Origin: an uncultured Oscillospiraceae bacterium
GTDB lineage: Bacteria > Bacillota > Clostridia > Oscillospirales > Ruminococcaceae
DNA length: 29,596 nucleotides
NCBI GenBank assembly: GCA_900539695.1
Contig: UQDG01000026.1
Location: 1 to 29,596 of the forward strand
Reading direction: 5' to 3'
Below, piece after piece: positions 17,831 through 24,573 of the stretch. Numbering within the stretch: the stretch's first letter is position 1; every line of letters starts with the position of its first letter. Under the pieces are notes generated by a model that was given only the letters and a program-made list of their open reading frames with translations, was not told where the DNA came from and did no database searches. The position numbers and the translations under genes are program-made.

Positions 17831-19381
17831 ATGTCCGTTCAGCAAAACGCGGGTGTGGTGCTGCCGGCGGCGTGTGCCGTGGCGGCCAGCTTTGACCCTG
17901 CCCTGGCGCGCAGCGTGGGCGCGGCGCAGGGGCAGGCGGAGGTCGACCCCAACATCAAGCGCAGCCCGCTGTGCGGCCGCAATTTTGCCATGTTCAGTGA
18001 GGACCCGCACCTGACCGCCGCGCTGGCGGCAGCGGTTGTGGGCGGCGCGCAAAATGCCGTGGTGGGGCCGCTGCTGTGCTGCAGCCAGGTCACCGACGCC
18101 CCGGACCGCCGCGTAGATGAGCGCACACTGCAGGAGATCTACCTGCCGCCCGCCGCAGCGTCCCTGCAGGCCGGGCCGCAGGGGGTGCGGTACGGCAGCG
18201 GCACGCTGAACGGCGTACCCCTGGCCGAAGCCGCTGCCGCGCTTTTGCCGCAGCCCGCCGCCAAAACCAACGATACACCGTCCACCGCACCCACCCACGC
18301 GCTGGCGGTGCAGCTGGCCGCACAGTGCGGCGTGCTGGTGCAGAATTTGGGCGCACTGCCGCTCAGGGCCGGGCAGCGGGTGGCGTACATCGGCGCGTTT
18401 GCCGAGACCCCGCGCTATTATGGCGAGGGTCAGCCCACCCCTGCGGCCATCGGTGCGCTGGACGCCGCGCTGCTGAAAGGCCGCCGCGTGGGGTATGTGA
18501 CGGGCTTTCCCGCTAACAGGGACGAGCGGGACGAGAGCGAATTCCTGCGGGCGGTATCGGCGGCGGAGCACGCCGATGTAGCCGTAGTGTTTGCGGGCCT
18601 GCCGGAAAGTTTCGTCAGCCCCGATGCCGACCGCCGCACCCTGCGCCTGCCGGACTGCCAGAACAACCTGATTGCCCGCATTGCGGCGGTGCAGAAAAAC
18701 ACCGTAGTGGTGCTGCATACCGGCACCCCCGTAGAGTGCCCGTGGGCGGGGGATGTTTCGGCGGTGCTATGTATGTATTTGGCGGGCGAGGGCGTGGGCG
18801 AAGCCACTGACGCCCTGCTGTGGGGGGACGCCAACCCCAGCGGCCGCCTGCCCGAGACCTGGCCCCTGCGGCTGGAGGACACCCCCTGCTACCTGGACTA
18901 CCCCGGCGACGGCCGCACGGCCGACTACCGCGAGGGCGTATACGTGGGCTACCGCTGGTACGATGCCCGCCGTATGCCGGTGCGCTGGCCCTTTGGCCAC
19001 GGCATGAGCTACACCGGGTTTGTGTACCGCAATGCCCGGTTAAGCGCTAACACGCTGGCCGAGGGCGGCGAGGTAAAAGTATGTGTCACCGTGAAAAACA
19101 GCGGCGCCGTGCGCGGGGCCGAGGTGGTGCAGCTTTATATTAGTGACGAGACCGGCGCCCCCATTACGGGCGGCCGGGTGCCGCAGGTTTTGCGGGGTTT
19201 CAGCAAGGTTTGGCTGGACCCCGGCGAGGAGCGGGACGTGGAATTTGTGCTGACGGCGCGGGACCTGGCCCACTACGACCCCACCCGCCACGCCTGGCAC
19301 ACAGCCCCCGGCCGCTATCTCCTCCGCCTGGGCCACACCAGCCGGGATATTAGGGCAAGTTTGGGGCTGAATTTTGGATGA
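17831..19381 (+). CDS. Shortened glycoside hydrolase family 3 homologue lacking catalytic residues
   Basis: A 516-residue relative of beta-glucosidases, which usually have 700-850 residues. Family sequence is clear: NIKRSPLCGRNF (41-52), VDERTLQEIYLP (95-106), the second domain (VAYIGAFAETPRYYGEG, VVVLHTGTPVECPWAG, GDANPSGRLPETWP, FGHGMSY) and an intact C-terminal fibronectin-like domain (about 410-510). What is missing matters: the KHF substrate motif position reads LLC (81-83). The stretch after YGSGTLNGVPL (121-131) that should hold the nucleophile (SDWG) is absent. The acid/base region ESEG.DR reads VSPDADR. The N-terminal 80 or so residues are also gone. The frame is open and well preserved, with AAGGAG before the ATG at 17831, so it looks like a maintained pseudoenzyme or a recent decay. 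The frame opens at 17273 but that part is antisense to the regulator. Confidence 0.82.
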   Translation: MSVQQNAGVVLPAACAVAASFDPALARSVGAAQGQAEVDPNIKRSPLCGRNFAMFSEDPHLTAALAAAVVGGAQNAVVGPLLCCSQVTDAPDRRVDERTLQEIYLPPAAASLQAGPQGVRYGSGTLNGVPLAEAAAALLPQPAAKTNDTPSTAPTHALAVQLAAQCGVLVQNLGALPLRAGQRVAYIGAFAETPRYYGEGQPTPAAIGALDAALLKGRRVGYVTGFPANRDERDESEFLRAVSAAEHADVAVVFAGLPESFVSPDADRRTLRLPDCQNNLIARIAAVQKNTVVVLHTGTPVECPWAGDVSAVLCMYLAGEGVGEATDALLWGDANPSGRLPETWPLRLEDTPCYLDYPGDGRTADYREGVYVGYRWYDARRMPVRWPFGHGMSYTGFVYRNARLSANTLAEGGEVKVCVTVKNSGAVRGAEVVQLYISDETGAPITGGRVPQVLRGFSKVWLDPGEERDVEFVLTARDLAHYDPTRHAWHTAPGRYLLRLGHTSRDIRASLGLNFG

Positions 19382-19388
19382 TTCAAAT

Positions 19389-19412
19389 GGCCCCCCTCTA
19401 GGGGAGCCTTTA
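19389..19412. repeat. Short intergenic repeat fragment
   Basis: GGCCCCCCTCTAGGGGAGCC is a short hairpin of the same CCCCTC/GAGGGG type as the elements at 21328-21440 and 23152-23175. Confidence 0.45.
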
Positions 19413-19420
19413 TAACGACA

Positions 19421-19459
19421 ACACCCCCGCACGGTATGAATCCGTGCGGGGGTGTTTTT
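19421..19459 (+). terminator. Terminator after the GH3-like gene
   Basis: ACACCCCCGCACGG (19421-19434) pairs with 19442-19455, a 14-bp stem with a 7-base loop, followed by five T. Confidence 0.85.
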
Positions 19460-19607
19460 GTGTTGAATCGCATCGGGTTTGGTGGATGCTAGCGCGCCCA
19501 CCCAGGAGCGGCAGCATTGGGTACCGCTACCCTATGGGGAAACCACACAATTTTAGGTAAACCAATATCCGTTACGCCCAAAGGGCGCGGGGGGACAAAG
19601 GTTTATC

Positions 19608-21173
19608 TTAGTCCTTCTTGCGCAGAACGAGGCTGTAAACGCCGTAGCCCATCAGCAGGGCAACAACTGCCAGGCTGCCGCCGAGCAGCGGAGCAACATT
19701 AGAAGCACCGGTCTTGGGCAGAACCTTGGTGGTGTTAGCCGGGGCAGCGGCAGCCTTGACGACCTGCTTCTGGTTAGAAGCAGTGGTGGTCTTGTTGCTG
19801 GAAGCGCTGGAGGAAGAGCTGGAGCTGTTGTTCTTGGACTCAACCTTGACAACCTTCAGGTTGACATTGTTGTTCTCGATGAAGAAGTCGCCCTTAACAA
19901 CCAGCTTGTAGCCGTTGGGAGCAGTGATGGCAACACCGTCAGCGGTGAACTTGCCATTGACTTCACGAACCTCAACCTTGGTAGCATTGGTAGCAACAGT
20001 GTGCTTCTCAGTGCCAACGGTCGTGTTCTTATCGGTGCCCTCGACATAGTAGGTCAGGGTGATTTCCTTGGTGCCAGCAGCGATGGACAGGTTGACGTAG
20101 TTGACGCCATCCTTATCCTGCTCGATGAAGAAGTCGCCGAAGTTGCAGAAGACATAGCCTTCGGGAGCGGTGATCTTCTGGCCGTTAGCGGTAACAACGC
20201 CATCATTGTTGCGGATCTCGATCTTGGTGGCATCAGCGTTGACCATCAAAGTGGTGGTGCCAACGGTCTTGCCGTCCAGGATGTAGTTCAGAGCAACAGA
20301 CTTCTGAGTGGGAATCTTCTCGATGTTCAGGATAACCTTGCCATCTTCAACGAAGAAACCGCCCAGCTTGGTAACTCTGTAGCCTTCAGGAGCCTTGAAG
20401 GTCTGCTGATGAGAAGTGCCCTCATCGATGGTCAGGGTAACACCATTGTCCTTAGAGGAGATGTTAACCTTACCATCTTCAGGATCATACTTAAAGCCAT
20501 ACTTCAAGCCAGAGATGGTCTCGCCATCCTTGAACATGACATAGAACTTAGTGGTGGGCTTGGTCTCAATCTTCACAACATCAAGAACCAGCTTGCCATC
20601 AGTGATGAAATAGCCGCCCAGGTCCTTAACCTTGTAACCAGCAGGAGCCTCGATGGTCTGTGCTTCATTTGTGCCATCTTCGATAACCAGAGTCTTGCCG
20701 CCATCGGTGCTGCTAACATTAACCTTGTTGTCAGTAGCGTCAAACTTGGTAGTATAAGTATCGCCAACAGCAACATTGTTTTCCACATCAAAGAAGCTGA
20801 CAGTAAAGCCAGTCTGCGGCTTCGTTTCGGAGCCAATCTTCACAACATCAAGAACCAGCTTGCCATTTTCAAGGAAATGACCGCCCACATCCTTAACTTT
20901 GTAACCATCAGGAGCCCAGACGGTCTGTGCTTCGTGGTCTTCGTCTTTGATGGTAACGGTGCCTTTTGCAACATCGTTAGAAACTTCAACCTTGTTGTCG
21001 GTCGGGTCAAAATCAATATTAAAGGTATCGCCAACCGCGGTCTTGGTTTCGACATCAAAGAACGAAACGGTGAAACCATTGTCTGCAAACGCTGCAAACG
21101 GGATGCTCACGATAACCATGAACACGGCAGTCAGCAGAGCCAGCAGACGAGTTTTGAAGTTCGTTTTCTGCAT
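19608..21173 (-). CDS. LPKTG cell-wall-anchored protein with five internal repeats
   Basis: A 521-residue surface protein. Signal peptide at 1-30 (LLALLTAVFMVIVSIPFAAFA). Five tandem repeats of about 80-90 residues follow (about 33-440). Each has a strand-rich half and a half built on APxGYK..(D/L)GG.F.(E/D).GK, for example APDGYKVKDVGG, APAGYKVKDLGG, APEGYRVTKLGG, APEGYVFCNFGD and APNGYKLVVKGD; the first two copies are most alike. A Ser/Thr/Ala-rich wall-spanning linker (SSSSSSASS and beyond) leads to the sorting signal LPKTG (485-489), a hydrophobic stretch and the tail RKKD. A sortase would couple it to peptidoglycan. The gene is visibly poorer in GC than its neighbours and uses preferred codons (AAG, AAC, GTT), suggesting high expression or a different origin. 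Binding partner unknown. Confidence 0.85.
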   Translation of the reverse strand: MQKTNFKTRLLALLTAVFMVIVSIPFAAFADNGFTVSFFDVETKTAVGDTFNIDFDPTDNKVEVSNDVAKGTVTIKDEDHEAQTVWAPDGYKVKDVGGHFLENGKLVLDVVKIGSETKPQTGFTVSFFDVENNVAVGDTYTTKFDATDNKVNVSSTDGGKTLVIEDGTNEAQTIEAPAGYKVKDLGGYFITDGKLVLDVVKIETKPTTKFYVMFKDGETISGLKYGFKYDPEDGKVNISSKDNGVTLTIDEGTSHQQTFKAPEGYRVTKLGGFFVEDGKVILNIEKIPTQKSVALNYILDGKTVGTTTLMVNADATKIEIRNNDGVVTANGQKITAPEGYVFCNFGDFFIEQDKDGVNYVNLSIAAGTKEITLTYYVEGTDKNTTVGTEKHTVATNATKVEVREVNGKFTADGVAITAPNGYKLVVKGDFFIENNNVNLKVVKVESKNNSSSSSSSASSNKTTTASNQKQVVKAAAAPANTTKVLPKTGASNVAPLLGGSLAVVALLMGYGVYSLVLRKKD

Positions 21174-21327
21174 GTTAATTTCTCCTATTCTTTAAAAATT
21201 TATCTAAAGCGTTTTGCAGATGGATGCCCCAAGCGCACCCGCCTGCTTGCGCAGTAGATACGGACATATATCCAACACCCCCACTTGGGATGGAGGTGGT
21301 GAACCAAGGATAACGGGCGGCTTCGGG

Positions 21328-21440
21328 GCCACCCCTCACCGCCTGACGGCGGAGCTCCCCTCAAGGGGAGCCAAACAAACGGGCAGCTGCACCCAAGGCT
21401 CCCCTTGAGGGGAGCTCCCGCGAAGCGGGTGAGGGGTGGC
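21328..21440. repeat. Two copies of an intergenic repeat in head-to-head orientation
   Basis: The left arm (21328-21372) starts GCCACCCCTCACC, continues with a variable GCCTGACGGCGG block and AGCTCCCCTCAAGGGGAGCC. The right arm (21397-21440) is its inverse: GGCTCCCCTTGAGGGGAGCT, a variable CCCGCGAAGCGGG block and TGAGGGGTGGC. The small hairpins between the constant parts differ in sequence but keep their pairing. A 24-base spacer separates the arms. Confidence 0.75.
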
Positions 21441-21464
21441 TACCATGCCAGTACATAAACCTCA

Positions 21465-21488
21465 TTATTCCTTGTATACAAGGAATAA
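21465..21488. repeat. Perfect 24-bp palindrome
   Basis: TTATTCCTTGTA followed by its exact inverse complement TACAAGGAATAA, no spacer. AT-rich, so a protein-binding site or the upper part of a termination hairpin are both possible. Confidence 0.6.
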
Positions 21489-21489
21489 C

Positions 21490-21507
21490 AAAAGCCCTAG
21501 GGCTTTT
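21490..21507 (-). terminator. Short terminator-like palindrome after the sortase gene
   Basis: AAAAGCCCTAGGGCTTTT, a perfect 18-bp palindrome able to form a 7-bp stem with a CTAG loop and a T tail on either strand, 15 bases past the sortase stop codon. Confidence 0.5.
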
Positions 21508-21522
21508 CGGTTATTGCGAAAA

Positions 21523-22380
21523 TCATTTACCCGCAGGCCAGCGGGCGGGCAGGAGCGGGTCACTGTTGATGTGCACCGTATCGGCCTCGGTGGTCTCGCC
21601 GTCCCGCAGGGGGCGGGCCAGGATGACCATGCGGGCATCGTCCATCTGGTAGGTGCAGGTGCTTAAGGTCAGCAGCCGCTCGGTGGGGTAGGCGTAATCG
21701 CCGGTGGTGTAAAACGCGCGCTTGGCCACTTCATCCAAAAACGTCTGCTCGGCGGCATCGTCCAGGTCGATATACTGGTTGAAGTGGAAGACATCGCCGT
21801 CGCTCTCACGGGAGGTGACAGCGTAGACCGCTACGATTTTGTAAATCTCGCTTTTGTATAGCGTGTCCAGCTTCAAGTAGGGGTGCGCGGTGTAGTAATC
21901 GGCATCGCGGTACTTTTGCAGGTTAGAAAAGCGGTCGGTATTATTAACGCCCATGTTATGCCCGTAGATGATAAGGTGGCGGCCGTTTTTCATGTCGCAC
22001 TCATAATCCGCAAAGGGCATGCCGCGCTTATCATCGGCGCGGTCCAGGTCGTGGTATAAGTAAAAGTAGTTATCGGTGGTTTGCAGAATGGGCAGGTCAA
22101 TGTCCACGCCGGGGATCTCGATCCAGCCTGCGAACTCGGGGTTGCGGGCAATGAGATCGGCGTATTTGGCCCGCTGGGCGGCTTCCTCGGCGGCCGGGTC
22201 AGGGGTCGCTTCGGGTTCGTCCGTGGTGGGTGCGGCGTTCTGCGTTTCTTGGGGCTTGATGGCTTCCATCTCTTTTTTCTCTTTATACGAGGGGAGCCAG
22301 AAGATCAGCCCGCCGACCAGCCCTGCAAAGGCCGCGCCGGAGATGACCGCCGCTAAAAGTGCTTTGGTTCGTTGTCTCAT
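21523..22380 (-). CDS. srtB: Class B sortase
   Basis: A 285-residue cysteine transpeptidase anchored by an N-terminal membrane helix (about 8-30), then a Pro/Glu/Ala-rich spacer to about residue 70. The sortase barrel contains the catalytic His141 (IYGHNM), Cys242 (TLSTCTY) and Arg250 (ARMVILAR), all present. The long N-terminus and the helix between His and Cys place it in class B. Its ATG overlaps the stop codon of the upstream lipoprotein gene (ATGA), so the two are one operon. It lies between an LPKTG protein and a pilus operon that has its own sortase, so it may be the housekeeping enzyme for LPxTG-type substrates, but no class A sortase is visible here to compare. Confidence 0.9.
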   Translation of the reverse strand: MRQRTKALLAAVISGAAFAGLVGGLIFWLPSYKEKKEMEAIKPQETQNAAPTTDEPEATPDPAAEEAAQRAKYADLIARNPEFAGWIEIPGVDIDLPILQTTDNYFYLYHDLDRADDKRGMPFADYECDMKNGRHLIIYGHNMGVNNTDRFSNLQKYRDADYYTAHPYLKLDTLYKSEIYKIVAVYAVTSRESDGDVFHFNQYIDLDDAAEQTFLDEVAKRAFYTTGDYAYPTERLLTLSTCTYQMDDARMVILARPLRDGETTEADTVHINSDPLLPARWPAGK

Positions 22381-22880
22381 AAACTAAGGTCCACAAAGAA
22401 GTTGTTGCCATCGTTGCCGTTGCCCAGGACTTCCTGATATGCAACTGTCAATGTCGTAGCATCTTGGGGCACGGTCGCCAACACAATGCCAGTGACCGCA
22501 CTTCCTGCACTCAAGCCGCAGGATTCCGGGAACATTTTATCGTCGTCTTCGTCAGGGTCAATACCAACACCAAAATCGGCTTCTCCGTCTCCCCACTGGA
22601 GTTGGAAGTCATCTTTAAACACGAGGTAACCGTCGTCGCTGGTATTTTCGACAGTTAACTGAAATTGTACCAGCTTATCTCCATCAGGGATGTCGATTCC
22701 GTTGTACGAATCGATCACTTCGGCCTGGCCGCAGGTGAAATCAAACAGCGCGGTGTGCACAGTCTCATCCGCTTTTGCACGGGTAGACTTTGCCCCGCCG
22801 CAGCCAGCCAGCAACAGGGCCGCCGCCAAAATTAGTACACAAAGTAATGTTTTGTTAAATTTAAATGCCTTTTTACTCAA
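22377..22880 (-). CDS. Lipoprotein with a DUF4352-like domain
   Basis: A protein of 167 residues if started at the TTG at 22880. The N-terminus is KKAFKFNKTLL, then a hydrophobic stretch and the lipobox LLLAGC, then a small beta-rich domain with VQFQLTVENTSDDGYLVFKDDFQLQ, a pattern usual in DUF4352/TelA-like domains, and an acidic patch DPDEDDD. The TTG has GGAG at a suitable, somewhat long distance (GTGGAGATACGGGAATT) and gives a normal lipoprotein signal. ATGs at 22922 and 23009 would add residues unlike a signal peptide, and the second lies upstream of the promoter. It is translationally coupled to the following sortase. The function is unknown. Confidence 0.7.
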   Translation of the reverse strand: MSKKAFKFNKTLLCVLILAAALLLAGCGGAKSTRAKADETVHTALFDFTCGQAEVIDSYNGIDIPDGDKLVQFQLTVENTSDDGYLVFKDDFQLQWGDGEADFGVGIDPDEDDDKMFPESCGLSAGSAVTGIVLATVPQDATTLTVAYQEVLGNGNDGNNFFVDLSL

Positions 22881-22943
22881 AATTCCCGTATCTCCACTAG
22901 TAAAATCTATCCCAGCGAACATTTTGCTACGATAGTTTCTATA

Positions 22944-22972
22944 ATAGTACACCAAATTCCCAAAATTTTCAA
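22944..22972 (-). promoter_or_regulatory. Promoter of the lipoprotein-sortase operon
   Basis: On the minus strand TTGAAA (22967-22972), 17-base spacer, TACTAT (22944-22949). This puts the transcript start near 22937. The surrounding region 22881-23116 is AT-rich and otherwise empty. Confidence 0.65.
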
Positions 22973-23116
22973 GAGTTGCACACATTTTGTTCGCCGTAAA
23001 AATGCACAATTATTCCGCCAACTTTGCGGCAATTTGTGAATGACTTGTGGTAATAGTAGAGCTTAGCGCATCGCACCACAATTTGTAGAGTTTAGTAAAA
23101 TTTTAATGGGACACGC

Positions 23117-23145
23117 AAAAAGGCCCCCGGTCGAGGGCCGGGGGC
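23117..23145 (-). terminator. Terminator of the pilus operon
   Basis: GCCCCCGG (23123-23130) pairs with CCGGGGGC (23138-23145); read on the minus strand the hairpin is followed by five T (plus-strand A at 23117-23121). Confidence 0.75.
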
Positions 23146-23151
23146 GGGGAT

Positions 23152-23177
23152 AAGGCTCCCCTTGAGGGGAGCCTTTT
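23152..23177. repeat. Intergenic hairpin repeat
   Basis: AAGGCTCCCC TTGA GGGGAGCCTT, identical in its core to the arms at 21353-21372 and 21397-21416. It may also help terminate, but has few T on the minus strand. Confidence 0.6.
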
Positions 23178-23187
23178 GCCTAAATTA

Positions 23188-23835
23188 TTATTTTCTCTCC
23201 TTTCTCCCGTACTTATTATAATATAGACCCATTAGCCCACCGGCAGAGAGCACGGCCAGTGCGGCCAGCAGGGTCACCGGCATGGGGTCGGCGGTTTGGG
23301 GCAGGGCGGGCTTGGGCGCGGGGTGCGCGGGGACCGGGGTGGTTTTGGCCGGGGCAGGCGTGGGCGTCGGCGCGGCGGGCGGGTCGTACCGGTTCTGGAA
23401 CAGCAGCAGGCCGGTCTTTTCGCTGCTGCCGCCCGTGGCCCAGATCTCGGCCCCCAGGCCGCCGTTCGGCTGGTTGGTCACCCGCACCGTCACCGTGTAT
23501 ACCGTGGCATCGTAGGTCATGTGCACCGTGCCGCCCGCGCACTGGCGCACCGTGTAGCAGTAGTCGCCGGGGGCGGTGTAGGTCAGCCCCGTAAAGCTGG
23601 CCGCGCCGCTGCCTTTGACCCGCACCGTGTCCGCCGCGGGGGCGGGGGCGCCGTCCTCGGGCGTAAGGGTGATGGTGAACCGCTCGGCCGTGGCCGCGCC
23701 CGAGATGCGGACCTCGACGGGCAGCTCGGCTGTGCATTTGTACTCCGCCGCGCGGGCTTGCAACGGCAGCAGCAAAAGCAGCAGTGCGGCCTCTATTATT
23801 ATGCGGCGCAATGTGCGTTTTTGGGCGTTATTCAT
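23188..23835 (-). CDS. Small pilin with LPQTA sorting signal (probable pilus base subunit)
   Basis: A 215-residue surface protein. Signal peptide to about residue 29 (LLLLLLPLQARA). One domain of the streptococcal pilin type (Spy0128-like, about 32-152): LPVEVRISG, RFTITLTPEDGAP, FTGLTYTAPGDYCYTV, YDATVYTVTVRVT and LLLFQNRYD. A Pro/Ala/Thr-rich stretch leads to the sorting signal LPQTA (178-182), a hydrophobic segment and the basic tail GRKERK. Members of this family usually have Lys in the first strand for an internal isopeptide bond; here the place reads Arg (PVEVR). It is the last gene of the pilus operon, 15 bases after the sortase. An LP-type motif, unlike the PTG motifs of the other two pilins, fits a subunit attached to the wall by another sortase. 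Confidence 0.82.
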   Translation of the reverse strand: MNNAQKRTLRRIIIEAALLLLLLPLQARAAEYKCTAELPVEVRISGAATAERFTITLTPEDGAPAPAADTVRVKGSGAASFTGLTYTAPGDYCYTVRQCAGGTVHMTYDATVYTVTVRVTNQPNGGLGAEIWATGGSSEKTGLLLFQNRYDPPAAPTPTPAPAKTTPVPAHPAPKPALPQTADPMPVTLLAALAVLSAGGLMGLYYNKYGRKERK

Positions 23836-23850
23836 CCTTATTTCCTCCTT

Positions 23851-24573
23851 TTACGTTTGGGGCAGCAGCTGACCGAACAGCAGTACCCGGCCGTTGGTGG
23901 CGGCCTCGGTGCAGGTGGAAAAGGCCACCACCGGCCCGCTGCCCGGCGTGCGGTACTGCACCGCGTGCGCCTTGATGTAGGCCAGCAGTGCGTCCGGGCT
24001 TTGGGCGGGGTCGTAGAGCACGGGGTCGTAGGCGTCGGCCCGCACGCAGGCGAACAGCGCGACATTATACGCTGTATCGTCTGTTATCAGCGTGCCCGTG
24101 GTGTGCGCGGCAAAGTAATCGCTTTGGGTGAACTGCACGATGTCACCGAACATGCCGCCGTCCTCGATATGGTGACCGTAGACGATGCTGTAGGGCGCGG
24201 TGAAGTCCGCCGGGCAGCGTGAGTCCAAAAATATCGCGCCAGAAAGCGAAAAATCTCCGCACACGTCGGTGTTGACGTAGACCATGTTGTCCGCCCCCTG
24301 CACGACGGGAAAGTCGATGCGGGTGCCGTCCAGCGTGAGCCAGCCGCAGACGTCCGGGTTGAGGGCGCGCAGCTCGGCAAAGCCGGGGCTGTCCGCGGGC
24401 GCGGCGGCCAGCGGCTTGAACCGCAGCGTCTGCTCCGGCAGGGCCGCGCGGCGTGTGGCGGCGATGTCCCACAGCGACCACGCCCCAAACAGCGCCAGCG
24501 CCCCCAGCAGCAGCGCCGCCGCCAGCGTAAGCAGCCGGTCACCCCACCGCGCCATTTTCGCCGCCAGCAGCAT
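23851..24573 (-). CDS. Pilus class B sortase
   Basis: A 240-residue class B sortase. N-terminal membrane helix about 13-36. The catalytic barrel has His134 (VYGHHIEDGGMFGD), Cys221 (FSTCTEAATNGR) and Arg229. The TCT..TNGR pattern is characteristic of the clostridial/streptococcal pilus-associated class B group. The start codon shares one base with the stop of the major pilin gene (TAATG). By its place it should polymerise the PTG-motif pilins of this operon, as the class B sortase of the S. pyogenes M1 pilus does with its VPTG-type motif. This is inference from synteny and motif type. Confidence 0.9.
   Translation of the reverse strand: MLLAAKMARWGDRLLTLAAALLLGALALFGAWSLWDIAATRRAALPEQTLRFKPLAAAPADSPGFAELRALNPDVCGWLTLDGTRIDFPVVQGADNMVYVNTDVCGDFSLSGAIFLDSRCPADFTAPYSIVYGHHIEDGGMFGDIVQFTQSDYFAAHTTGTLITDDTAYNVALFACVRADAYDPVLYDPAQSPDALLAYIKAHAVQYRTPGSGPVVAFSTCTEAATNGRVLLFGQLLPQT

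Larger units (their letters stand above)
21174..21522. other. Gene-free region between LPKTG protein and sortase
   Basis: No gene is supported in these 349 bases. It holds the leader of the LPKTG gene (AGGAG complement close to 21183), the paired inverted repeat 21328-21440, and two perfect palindromes at 21465-21507. The minus-strand promoter of the LPKTG gene must lie between about 21190 and 21327, but I found no good -35/-10 pair. Confidence 0.5.

Noticed and set aside
17831..19381. Frameshifted or interrupted GH3 pseudogene
   Set aside because: The frame is open from a good start to a terminator and all remaining blocks are in one frame; the losses are in-frame, so I annotate a CDS and report the missing residues instead.
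21190..21300. Possible riboswitch or structured leader before the LPKTG gene
   Set aside because: Some short pairings exist, but no consensus of a known riboswitch class could be matched.
23045..23081. Inverted repeat TTGTGGT...ACCACAA
   Set aside because: Only 7 bp with a 23-base spacer, no promoter or gene start close enough; likely chance.
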